The translations under genes were made by a program, and so were the position numbers. Shown piece after piece: positions 38,401-49,582 of a stretch of DNA of 64,000 bases; the stretch's first letter is position 1, and each line of letters begins with the position of its first letter. The notes under the pieces are model-generated. The model saw nothing but the letters and a program-made list of their open reading frames with translations. It was not told the DNA's origin and did no database searches. Source of the stretch: Turbatrix aceti (Eukaryota > Nematoda > Chromadorea > Rhabditida > Panagrolaimidae); contig OZ017767.1 of the NCBI GenBank assembly GCA_963969345.1, positions 3,624,739 to 3,688,738 of the forward strand, written 5' to 3'.

Positions 38401-39365
38401 GAGAACAAGATCCCAGAGGCCGTTATGCTCTGTGTTCAAGGTCTTTTCCGGGGTGGAACAGTGCCAACGAAAACCACAGAAAAAAATTGTGTTGCAAAAT
38501 GACCACGATCACCGGGGCCCAAAAAGTGCAGGATAGAGACGAGACAAGAAGAGCCTTGTCGAGAGGCGGGAACGCAGCGCTGCTGGGCGAAGTGGTTGTA
38601 AGGCTTGCAGGGCTGGAGGGGGGGTATGCTACCTGCAGGCGAGAGTTCAGGGCAATCGCGCACACAAAAGTGGAGATTACAAGGCGAAAAAAAGCTGAAA
38701 TCGCCCCCCTCGGACCGGTTATTCGGTCTGCTGATGACAATGTACCAAGAGTCTAACGTTTTTTGGGAGGAAGCAACTCTCAGGGAATGACCATCACCGG
38801 GTGGGGTGCGGACAACGATCGAGTAAGTTCTGGGATTGTCTGTGGGCAGGAGGGTAGGAAAGGCCTTGGGGCCACGCAGGCCCGCTTGTCGCTCGCCGCG
38901 CGGAAACCGGTTCTCTCCGTAAAGCACAACAGCCATAAATCTCCAGTGAGGCGTCCTGATGGGTGAAAAGTCAGGCGACGGCGGCGTCAGGGCTGAACGA
39001 ACGCGCAACGCACTGTTTGGCGGACCTTGCGCAACAGATTGTGAGGCAATCACGTCGTTGTCAGCCAGCCACAAAACCGCCGCAGTTTTGTGTTCGTGTT
39101 CAGAAAGTTTTTTGTAACGGAAAAACACGTTGTGCATCCAAAAACAGACAGTTGAACGTGACAAATTAGTTTATGATTGATTTCAAATGCTTGAACAGGA
39201 ACAGTGTCTTCAAAGACTGTTCGAAATTAAAAATAATCTTTGAAGTCACTTTGCAGGTGTTCCTGTTCCTACGCCCCCTATACGGAAGATAAAAGGACGT
39301 AGAAATGTCTTCAAAACCCAAAGAATTCAGTTTCGGCACTTTACAAACTTGAACAATAAAAAATT
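32408..39365. other. 7-kb gene-free region upstream of TIS11
   Basis: I find no assembled gene here. The sequence is G+C-rich with interspersed A-tracts, and random open frames occur on both strands. The longest are about 251 codons plus (38001-38756) and 242 codons minus (38436-39164), overlapping each other, without ATG starts or recognisable domains. Features seen: (CA)n at about 36090-36106, a TGACGTCA palindrome at 35927-35934, CACGTG E-boxes near 36409 and 36623, and a TATATAG near 35209. Likely contents are distal promoters, leader introns of the TIS11 gene and enhancers. Confidence 0.4.
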
Positions 39366-40300
39366 TTATAAAATGAGTGAAACACCGGTCAACAAAATGC
39401 TCAGAGCCAGATCAGACGTCGAATAATGAGACGGCGTGCTCGACACGAGCAGACCCACTCCGGCGTCTTCCAGGGGCATGGGATCGCAGGACGGCGGTAA
39501 AAGGCACTTGGCCGCTAGCTTCGACGCCCTGAGTACGCGGCAGGCAAGATTGCCACCTGAGAGACCGCATTGCTGGCGGTAAAAATGAGCCCTGCAGTCG
39601 AGGTTGTTCTGGATTCCGCTGAAAGTCGTCAACGGCACTTTTACGACATGACGCGTTAATGGCACTACTCACTAGCACGACAGCTCTTCGCCAAAGCAAT
39701 GATCGGGTCGGCCGGCAGTCGCGAGGCAGGACAACGCTTTTTCCTCCGCTGAAATGGCATAATTTATCGCTGACGGCAAAGGTGACGCCGAGTTTGCCAA
39801 ATGCCGTGCTTAAAAGTCCAGAAAAAATATCAGGCAGTTGCACTGTTTTTCCGTTTCACTTACAGGCTTCCGGTTGGCACAGCAGATCGAATTCTTTGAG
39901 CGCTCCCAAAAAATCGTCCGGCACGCCTTCAAAAAAATGTCTGTGCGCAAAATCCCCGGAATCCAGGCTCAGACAAGGCAGGTATTCCTCCAGCTGAGTT
40001 GTAGTCGCAGTCCACGCACGACATGCATCCAGAAAAAACGTAAAGTTATCTGACGCGTGAATGAGTCTGTTTTGAGGGGTCTGGCGTAGAATATCCGTCA
40101 CATTGGACAAAATGATGTCAATTTGCTGAAAAAAAAGAGAAAAAGTTGTTTGTCTCGTTTTTCAAGCAAATTTTTTTTTCTTCTAATCGCGGACTGTTTC
40201 ACAAAAGATCGGAAAAACAAACCGTAAGAGTGGAGCAGTCAAAACAAGCTGCGGGTGCCGCCAGAAGGCAAAACAGCAAGAAAGTCGCGGTGCCGACCAT
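39366..40300 (-). CDS. Orphan secreted Cys-rich protein with C-terminal anchor signal, 242 aa
   Basis: Four exons (40300-40223, 40125-39864, 39808-39673, 39618-39366) join in phase to give 242 aa. Residues 1-19 (MVGTATFLLFCLLAAPAAC) are a clear signal peptide. The body has about 14 cysteines and N-glycosylation sites (NVT, NFT). The end (DLALSILLTGVSLIL) is a short hydrophobic tail directly before the stop, the usual GPI-attachment signal. No domain is recognised. No single exon has a long, convincing frame, so the gene appears only when splice sites and phases are combined. The frame also stays open upstream of the Met, but the signal peptide argues for this start. Surface location is inferred; role unknown. 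Confidence 0.8.
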
Positions 40301-41800
40301 TATCGGTGATGAGAGACGATCCGAACTATCTTGCGAACGATGCAACGATGCAGGAGCTCTGCATTCGTTTCTCCGTGTCCTTCGGCGTCGCCACAACATA
40401 GCCAGCCAGCCCAGCGACGAGGCCGATGAAGTCGGGGCTCGTCTCGACAACGAACCAGGCGGCGGCGGCGGTGGTGGTTGGTGTATCACGTCGCAAACCA
40501 CTTTTTTGTTTACGACTGTTTTTTGTCCGAGAAAATGACTGCCTACGACCGTCGAAGGTCAAAAGCAAAAAGTGCGGTCATGCGAGTCAGCATTCGTGGC
40601 ACCTTCGAGGATGGTGTTTGGCTCGGTGCGGGGAAACGAGAAGCGAGAAAACGTCTGGCACGCAACAAACTTGCACACAAATAAATATATGTATGTAGTG
40701 ATGCTTTGTGGACACTCACTTGTGAGAGCTTCATACTCACCGTGAAATGCTTTTCAAAACGCTTTTTTTTCTAAATTTATGCTGAAGATGGCAACTTTAG
40801 TCGGGTCGTCTCCGAATGTGCTAACAAGCAGCTGAAAACATGTAACTGTGCGCTGAGACGGCTAATGCAATAACTGCAGCGCCAACTGACCAGTCCTCTA
40901 ATTTTTGGGTGCTTGGGGGCATCGTTGTCAATTTTTTTTCCAATGATGTTATAATTTTAGGGAATTTCGGGCCTTTGAGCCGCTCAGGAGCGATACATTG
41001 TTGCCGATAAGCACTTTTTTCAGTAGTCAACAACTTTTTCGATTCAGATTTTAGGATCAAAAAATGGTTTCATTTGTTTTTCAGACACATATTTTTTTTG
41101 GCAGTTTTGCCCGATCTCTGCGGTACTCTGCCTCTTCGGTGATTGACATCCAAGAAAGTGCATTTTTTTGTTTATTCGCTTTTTTTGCTTCCGTGGAGGA
41201 CACCTCAGTCAGCACGGTGCTCATAACAAACAGCCCGCTTTTCTGTTCTGTCAGCTGTTTTTCTGTTTCAGGCATCAAAGTCTTGTTTGTCTTGTTCACC
41301 CAACAATTCCATTGTGTCCCTTGCCCAGCATAGTACGTGTTCACAATTTTTTAATTAACAATTTACTGTCAACGTAGTTCACAAAAGTCTAAAAAAACTG
41401 CTTGAATGGGAAAAATAGATGATTACGTGAAAGAAGGGAAGACAGGAAACATCCCCGTGGGGCACACTTTTTTTTACATCTGAAGGCACTTGCGTGTGTG
41501 GAAAGGAGGAAACTAGTAGCTTTCGCGTCAGAAGCCAACGCAGCGGAGGGAAGGAAGAGGTGCGCATCTGAGGGGCCGCCGATGCGGGCGGGGTACGTAG
41601 AATACTGAGAATGCGCAGCAAAGAAGGGAGGGACGGATGGGATGACTATGCGTGGTGTGTGTGTGGGTGATGTGCTGACGTGCTCCGTAGCGAAGAAAAA
41701 AAATTGTCGGGTCATTCACCTGCCAAAGACGTATGGAAGAAATATTGCAAAAAAACTGCCGGGATTTTGACTGGATGTCGTAGCTGCGTACGTAGCTGGA
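40301..41800. other. Gene-poor interval between orphan gene and unc-120 3' end
   Basis: Open frames exist on both strands, including minus 41344-41081 and 41060-40821, but I could not join them by splice sites and they lack recognisable domains. The 41400-41720 part is pyrimidine-rich on the minus strand and may be unc-120 3' flank. Confidence 0.35.
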
Positions 41801-44800
41801 TCAGCCCTTGAGCTGGTTTTGCTCCGCGAGCTGCGAGATGGCCGCCGTAGTTATGAGCTGCTGCAGAGTCATGTTGTTGATCGGAAACTGCAGCAGCGAG
41901 GCAAGCGGATTCGGGGATGCCGTTGTCGAAGGCGCCGAGTCGGCTTCTGCGGATGACGATCCCGGAGGAGAGAATATCCCGTTAGACGATGCTGAAAATT
42001 ATACAAAACCGTAAAAATCATCCTATTTGAGAATCTTATGTCAGAAGTCGTTAATGTTAACAGAAAAAAAGGAAAAGTTAACAGTACCCGAAGGCTTTCC
42101 GTCGTTCGCGGCCGACGCGTACACCACGCCCTGTGGCATCTGGTAAAGAATCTGGTTCTCTTCGGGCTCCTGCTTGATTTCAGGCTCGGAGCCGCCAGAG
42201 GAGTTAACAAGTCCTGAAATTGGGTAGGCGATAGTTTTGAGAAGTTGTTCGGGAAGAAAAAGCATGTTAAAAAGAATAAAAACAATCAAACGCACCTTGA
42301 AGCATGAAGGGAAGCAGAGCGCCGAGTTGATCAAAGTTCGGCACCGGCGAATCACCCGTAGCAGGCCTGGAATTGTCGCGATGGTTGTTGGAATGCCCGT
42401 GCAACGACAACTTTGGCTTTTTCTGCATGACGTTCTGTCTCTGCAGACTCGCAGCCCGGAGAGCGTCTTTGATGCGTTTCTGGAGCAGCGCGGGATCAGC
42501 GGACGGCACAGGGCTCGGTTTGACGTCGAAGGGATCACCCAGTGGCTCGGGGCTCTCGTTGGTGTCGCTGTCGTTGTCGGACTCGCAGTACTCCTCGACG
42601 TTGATCGGCGACGTCGAATGAGCCGACGCAGATGGCACCATGGTGGGAAGGCATAACTGAAAGCAGAAAAAATATAATAATAAATGCGTAGGTTGTTGTT
42701 TTTTTTTCTTCGACCTGATGATCCCTTTCCCTGCCTACAGTACCCCTCTGTTTCCCTCCATTGACGCAGTTTGCCTCCATTTTGCGTGTTTCAGCGTGAT
42801 CGCACTCAAAAGGCCACGAGAGGGGAATAACGCGCGTATGCGCGTGCACGAGAGGCGCCTCCTTGACTTGCAGGCTGGCTGAGGAATGCACGACGACGAC
42901 GACGACGAAGACGACGACACCTGTCTCTCTCCCGCTCTCCCGGAAACAGCTCAAGACAACCTCAAAAAAGTCAGGCTACAGCTCAGATGGAGAACAAACA
43001 AAGCCTTGTGACACTCTGTTGTTCCAAAAAAATTTTTTTTGGTCGTCGTCTTCTTTGTCGTCAGCAAAAAAAAAGAGTGACAAGAAGAGCCTGAACTGAA
43101 CGTCATGAAAATGAAACGAATACGCGCATTTGCTCCTAAACACGGCTTCCGGCAGCAGGTAGTAGTCGTCACCTGCCTCGGGCAAAAATCCAGGTACGCA
43201 GTCAAAAAGGGCAAGAGTGATGGACGGAATGCGAAAATTGATGGCCTCGAGAAATCGGGGCTAGAAGACACCAATAAAAAAGCAAAAAAAAACAGCCTCG
43301 GCATAACAAGAAAAAGTCCATTAAACGGCTTTATGTGCGTCCAATTCAAAAATCAATCCGAAATGGTTTTTGAATTTCGAGAATGCATTTTTCTTCCTTC
43401 CTGTTCGTCTGTTTCGTGAATGTGGCATTCGTTGATTGCTTGATCGCATCTAGCTAGCAGTGTAAGGCCTCTCGAGAGCCGATCCATCCGAACGAAACCG
43501 ATACGATCCCTATCCCGTCCCCCAAACTTGAGAGTCAATCGGGAAGAAGAAGAAACGAAGATGTCCAAGTTTGCAAACACGCTGGGGAAAGTGAGCTCCC
43601 GGCTATCTGTCTATGTGAAAAAAAACCGGCCTCGTGTACTCTTTCGGGGCGATAAAAGCACACACACCACACACATGCACCCACCGTAAGACGACGTTCC
43701 CATCATCTTCGTCATCCAGCATCCCTCTTCCCTTTCAAGCAACATTTTTAATTTTTTTTTCTCATCCGTGCTGTAACATTTGCGAGTCGAGTCAGTCGTG
43801 AGCAAGCAGCGTAAAGGCAGTAAAAATCTGACATCCCCAGAAAGGTCCAGGCAGTTGGTGGATCTGATCGCCCAAAACATCTTGCCAGTCGTGGTTGTTG
43901 CCCGGACGAGCAGGCCCCTTATGGCTTCGATCGTAAAAAGTTTGTGGCACAATGCGCAAGTTGATTTGATGGCTGAGTTCGCTGAGACACGACATAAATC
44001 TCCTCAGACTGCAGAGGAGGGAGACTGACTGAGGCAAAACAGTTGTCGACGTCGTCGTCGTCGTCGTTGATCGTCCCCCATTCCATCCGGGGAGACGAGG
44101 ACATTGATGGGAGGGGAGGGGGCTATTGCTCTCTTTCTGCCCATCGCACCGCGGCGGCACCCCAAAAAAGAGCAATAACGAGTGGCCAGACGCCCCCACG
44201 GAAGGAAGGAGCGGTGTAATGTGCGAAAAAGGAAGGCAGCAGCGATCGCGGCCATCCTGAAGGGCATCGACATGCGCGAGCTGCTGCTGGTGCTGGTGGT
44301 GGTAGCCCCGGTCGAGGGCAACAGTTGTTCGCTTTGTCGGTTGTTTGCGGGGCGAACTTCTGGTCGCTGTGCCCTCGTGCCCTGTGTCTACCGATATGGA
44401 TAGCGCCTGCCAACTGACCTGGTCACCAAAAAAGCCGCTCCTCGGATCGTGCTTTGCTACGCCTAATACCTAAAAGCGGCCTCGTCTTTGTTTGCAAGTG
44501 TCATTTGTCAGCCGGAAACTTTGTGGTGTCGCAGTCTCAAATAGACACAGAAAAAAAAAGTTAAAGTTGCGCACCCTTGACGTGTCTACTATCTGGCTGG
44601 TCCTGAGAAAGGCAACAGGCCCTCATATTTCATAGAGCCGCATTCTATCCGCTTTTTGAGACCCTCACAACACGCAACAAAAAGTGAGCAGCCAGCGGTG
44701 ATCCTTCTCCGTCGCAGCCAATCAACGGCCCCGAAAAAGGCGTGTGACTCGTGCGTGCACACGCACGCAACACACACCCCCGAGGCAAACAAGGCAAGGA

Positions 44801-46248
44801 GGAGTTGCGGTGTACTGTAGGCGGCAGTACCAAAAAAAGAAGAAGGCAAACTCACGGTTTCGGAATCCTGTATCTTGCGTTTGCGAGAGGTTCCACCGGC
44901 ACAGCCGGCGGGGGGCTCGAAGGAGAATTCTGTCTTGCATGGTGCAACCTCGGCGACGTGATCTGAAATGCTTGCAGGCCGTCAGTCTTTCAAGTTCAGT
45001 GTTCTTGGACGCAAAAAAAAACCCCGAATAATTGCCACTTGCACAAAAAGTGATCGATTGAGTTTGTTTGCAATCAAGCGGATATGTTTCCAATTAACTC
45101 GACTAATTATAATGATTGGTTCTGCGTGCAAACCAGTTCAGTCCCTATTCCGCTTGCTTTTGGCATTTTTTGTCCCCTTCTTTTTTCTACCTGCCTGCCT
45201 GATTTCTTGTTTGTTGTTCGTTCACTCGTTCACTCGCTCAGCTCAGTTCACGTTTAGTGGCTTAGTTGGAGGTTTAGGTCCCGTGAGCACTTTTTTTTCT
45301 TCGCCTAGCTAATTTCCAACCTTCTTTCCTTCTTTCCACTCCACCTTTATTTGCCTTTGTTTCGACTAACTCACCGAAAAAGAAGCTGCTTTTCCTTCTT
45401 CCCCTCTTGCTATAATTTTTTCGCTTGACGACTTGAACAGACGACAGCACCCCATCCAACCCGTAGTACGTACTCTTGAGCAAAACGCGTATGATGTGTC
45501 TTCCTCCCTAAGCAAGCGCTTCCCCCCTCCCTGACGAAAGAGGTAGTCGAGAGCGGGTAAAAAGCAGCGGATCCTCCAACTCGTCTCTCGCGTCGTTTTG
45601 GAACATGATCAGAACAAGCAGCGACGGGATAAAGCGTCCGTCAGGCAGTCAGGCGGCCTTTTTGAGCAGTAAAAAAAGTTTTAAAATGAAATCTTGTTCG
45701 AGTGAGCAGGCGGACGCACGCTCGCTCACGCAGGCAACGCCCCCGGGCTACCATAATCGAAAATGGCAAGCAGACAGCAGCTGGCTTGGTTTGACGCAAG
45801 CAGGCCGAGCAAAGAAGGACTTGTGCTAATCAAACAGAAACCCGGAGAAATAAAAAAATAATAATGACTCACCGTCTGGCGTGTTGAGGCAGCTCTGGAT
45901 GAGGCCCCGACCCGCGTCGGAAGCGATCATGGGTTTCAACTTGTTGGTCGCAAACGCGTAGACGTGCCCGGTTTCGGAAGCGACCAGCAGCATCACCTGC
46001 GTGCCGGTGAGCGTCGACAATTCGAACGCCTGCAAAAAAATAAAAAAACTAAAAAAAAAGCAAAGAAAAAAACAAACCTTCTTCATGATGCCGGTTTTCC
46101 GCTTGGAAAAAGTCGTATACCGTCTGAGTTTGTTGCCGATGTACTCCATCTTGATCTTGACGCGGCCCTTGGTCTTCTTGCCGTTGGGCAGGAGAGAGTT
46201 TTGCCCGGACGGGGCACCCATGAGTGATACGTCGCCGTCAGAAGCCAT
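41801..46248 (-). CDS. Serum response factor (MADS-box), UNC-120
   Basis: Six exons (46248-46078, 46029-45873, 44962-44856, 42656-42296, 42213-42088, 41991-41801) encode 370 aa. The MADS and SAM domains are near-identical to SRF: GKKTKGRVKIKMEYIGNKLR, TFSKRKTGIMKK, then AFELSTLTGTQVMLLVASET and GLIQSCLNTPDG. Exon 3 (DHVAEVAPCKTEFSFEPP...) is needed to restore frame; skipping it puts exon 4 out of frame. Later exons are Ser/Pro/Asn-rich and probably form the activation region, ending QLAEQNQLKG. UNC-120 binds CArG boxes and drives body-wall muscle gene expression with HLH-1 and HND-1. Introns of 0.9 and 2.2 kb flank exon 3 and may hold enhancers. An acceptor 14 bases before the ATG suggests trans-splicing. 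Confidence 0.95.
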
Positions 46249-49200
46249 GCCGATCGATCTGCCTGCAAAAAGAAACGCCGGATGATTTGGATTTATTTAG
46301 CAAGCAGCCTTTTTTGCCCTTTTGCCGTGCAAATTACGGGGGCTGATGGGTGGGGTGACCTCGAAAGAAACCGTTCATAAACATGAGACGTGACAAACGT
46401 GGGGGTGGCTGACACGACCACCTTCCTTCAAATGGCGAACTGCCGAGATGCGAACGAAAAAAAAAACACGAAACGTAACATGCGCGTCAAATTCAGACTC
46501 GTAATTACACCCATATGGAATTCAAAGACGAGGGAGCCCCAATCAACCATCATGAACGGGAACAAAATAGAGCGGAAGCCGGCTGCGATCCTTTTGTGTG
46601 ATCCTCCGTCAAAGAAAAGCCTGCTTGCGAGCTGTGTAATTCCCGGAAGAAGCCCCCAACCATTCCAAGCAGGGGAGGATCTTATTTTGTTTGTCACACT
46701 TTTGACGAGGTCTGTGCTACCGTTTTGTGCTCCCCATACTTTTGGAAGAAAAAAAAGTTTCAACTATATTTACCACACCTAGCTAAAAGAGGCGGAGCAC
46801 GATACAAAAAAAACCGGGAATAGGAAGTCGGTCGAGAGAGACGTCGACGCGTTCGCGGCCGCGCATCACCGCAAGCAAGCAGCTAAAAGACAGTCAAGTC
46901 GGTGCACCACGACCCACGCCTTCCGTCCGGGGATATGTACTATATCCAGACCGGCGGCCACTGACTGATCCTCGAACAACCAACTCCGCCTTCGTCAGCC
47001 AAAGCGGGTGCCGAGGCAATAAACTATCCCCCCCTCCCCTCCACGCCCTCATTGGTCAGGTGCGCAAGAAGTTCTCTTCCCTATTTCATCCGCCTGGTTT
47101 CCAAAAAAACACACCACGCCGATTTATCCCCGTTGTACTATGCATATGTATCTATCTCATCTGATGTGAGCGCTGATGAGATACGATATATCCGTCTAAG
47201 ACTGGACCCATGACGGCCATCGGCTGGAAAAGACCACGCCGGTGGTGGTGGTGGCGCTGGTGGTGGTGATGATGATGATGATCACCGTCATCAAACAAGG
47301 GGGTGTCTATCTTAATGAGCTCGCACCTCGTAGCAGAAGTATTATAGTAGACAGACCGAGGAAAAGGAATTAACCGCAAAAAAAGAGCAAATGACAAAAA
47401 TGTCGTCGGAAAATCACACCAGAATCTGGACTAATGGCGTGCATTCCATGTCGCAGGACAGAAAGGAAGGAAGCAGCGGCAATGACTGTTGACTGTGGGT
47501 GATCTCACGTCTGGTCACGAAGGTCAGCAATGCCCAAATGAGTCAGAGTTGTCCGTTTCCAAGAAGGAGCCTCAGAGAGCCGACCGATGCAGGCAGGCAG
47601 GCAGGGCAACGTGAGTGTCCCCAAAAAATAACTGATGACTACTGCTGCTGTGTCGAGCTGGAGAAAGGACTGCAGCCAGCCAGGATTGGCGATAAAAGGG
47701 GCGGGGGAGGATTGCAGCACACATGCGATATCTCCGTGGTGTCCCACCCATAAGCCCCGGGAATTTTGCGAGCAAAAAAAAGCCACTAAAGAAGGCAGGC
47801 GAACAAATGGCGCTGCATCTTTTTTTTTCTCTCTCTGTGCATGCTGTGACTGCCGGGAAGAACCCGATAGGCCGTGCATGATTTCAAAAAATCACAACAT
47901 TCGGGATGGATCGGCCGTCATCGTTAGCGCCACCACAACACGCCGACCAAATGAACACCGATGCTCGATGCCGATGCCGATGCGCCCCCGATAAAAGACC
48001 GACCCCGTCCTTATTAGCAGCAGCCGCGACCACGACCGCGACCGCGGATGCGGCGATGGTAAAAGTCCCGACTCTCGACTGACTAAGCTTGGATCGGTGC
48101 TGCTCGGCCGGCCTGATTTGGCTGCTGCCGACGGCGCTGTGTAAAGTCCCGGCCCGCTCCGCAAGGTGCCGCCTGTCTGGATCGCCGGCCAGCTAGCCAG
48201 CGACACCGGCAGGCATAGATACATAGGGATGGACCATTAAGGCCATCTACACGGTTTACCAGGCAATCGTACGCCAGGATCGGAAACACCATGAACACTT
48301 TTTCAAGACAGGAAAAATACATGTCGCGAAGAATAACCGATTATGTTTTTCTTTCCACACTGCAGTGCAAAAAAAAACGGTGACTGGATAGAGCCCTACG
48401 AAGATTTTCATGTAGAGCATGTGAAAAAAATTGAAAACAAAAAGGAACAAAACACTGCAGATTCGTATGCTTACGTAATTTTGGTCACAAACATGTTAAG
48501 AAAGTGAATGAATTTTTTTAGCATCATCGAAGAAAAAAAAACCTTTGAAAAGAAAAAACAACAAAGTCAACTGATCGTGGATGCAAATAGCCACTAAAAG
48601 ACAAATAGCCTTGAAAAAGCCTCGTATAGGGCTTGCCTTTTTCTCAGTAGACAAGCAAGGCAGGCACTTGACGGCGGAACAGGCGCGGATCAGGCATATA
48701 CGTGGCTGCCACACGTCCCGGGCCTTTTTCGAAGCGACATAAGCAAAAGCCAACCGAGCTCAAGCCGTGTTGGTTGTTTTTGAAATCGAGTCAAAAAAGC
48801 ACAGAACAGAACGAACAACACCTCCTCTGGCATATCCATTATCCGTGTGGTTGTCGGTTCGGTCGCAAATCGCCTCCTAGCGAGCTGACAGAGCGCCCCC
48901 GTGTTCCCCTCCCTTCCCGGCGCGCTTATGCAGGTATGTATATCTAAGTCAAGTCAAAAAAAGAAAGTCAATTAGCGCAGCATCCCAAGCCCAGCCAAGC
49001 CGCTGTCATCCCTTGATTAGGTTGCAGGAGAGACACATAACGCCGCGCTAGGTCCTTGACCACATCATTCATCACTCCCGAAAATGAATGAAAACGCTTG
49101 CGCAGCGAGCGAAGCTGTAACTTGTCTCGCACTCGGACTTCGCTACCGGCTACCACTTTTGGTCTGTCTGGCCGGCTGTCAGTCCTTGGAGGCTTACAAC

Positions 49201-49582
49201 TCTCACAATCCAAATATTAAGCAGACTTAAGATACAGGAAAAGATCACAATTGAATGAACAGAGCAAAAAAACAGGATCACCCGGGAAAAAGCTCCCAAA
49301 CAAAGCAGTCGTGCTAATCACACAAAAATTGTTCCGACGACCACTCGACGTTTCTCAAAATTTGGGTTTGTCAAACAAGGTACATACATACGCGCAAGTT
49401 AGCATCAGGCTCCCGAAAAAAAAACATAACGGAAAGTTGAACAAAGTTAGACAAAATATGCGAGAAACAGACCCCAAAAAGTATCTAAAAAAGAAACCAG
49501 AAAAAGTAATGTTTCGAAGCCCATCATACCGTAATATCGTAACTCCATTTTTTTAAAAACAATTTTTTCCTTTAACGTACAT
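46249..49582. other. Upstream region of unc-120; no gene called
   Basis: No assembled gene is found. The stretch holds a triplet repeat at 47241-47283 (GGT then GAT units), scattered A-tracts and only accidental frames. It lies between the unc-120 start and the 3' end of the BRCT gene (same strand), so most is probably unc-120 regulatory DNA. Confidence 0.4.
47241..47283. repeat. GGT/GAT triplet repeat
   Basis: About 27 bases of mostly GGT units run into GAT units. This is a simple repeat in noncoding DNA. Confidence 0.85.

Noticed and set aside
40821..41344. Two consecutive minus frames suggesting a two-exon gene
   Set aside because: There is no usable donor/acceptor pair between them in phase, and the sequence looks like AT-rich chance frames.
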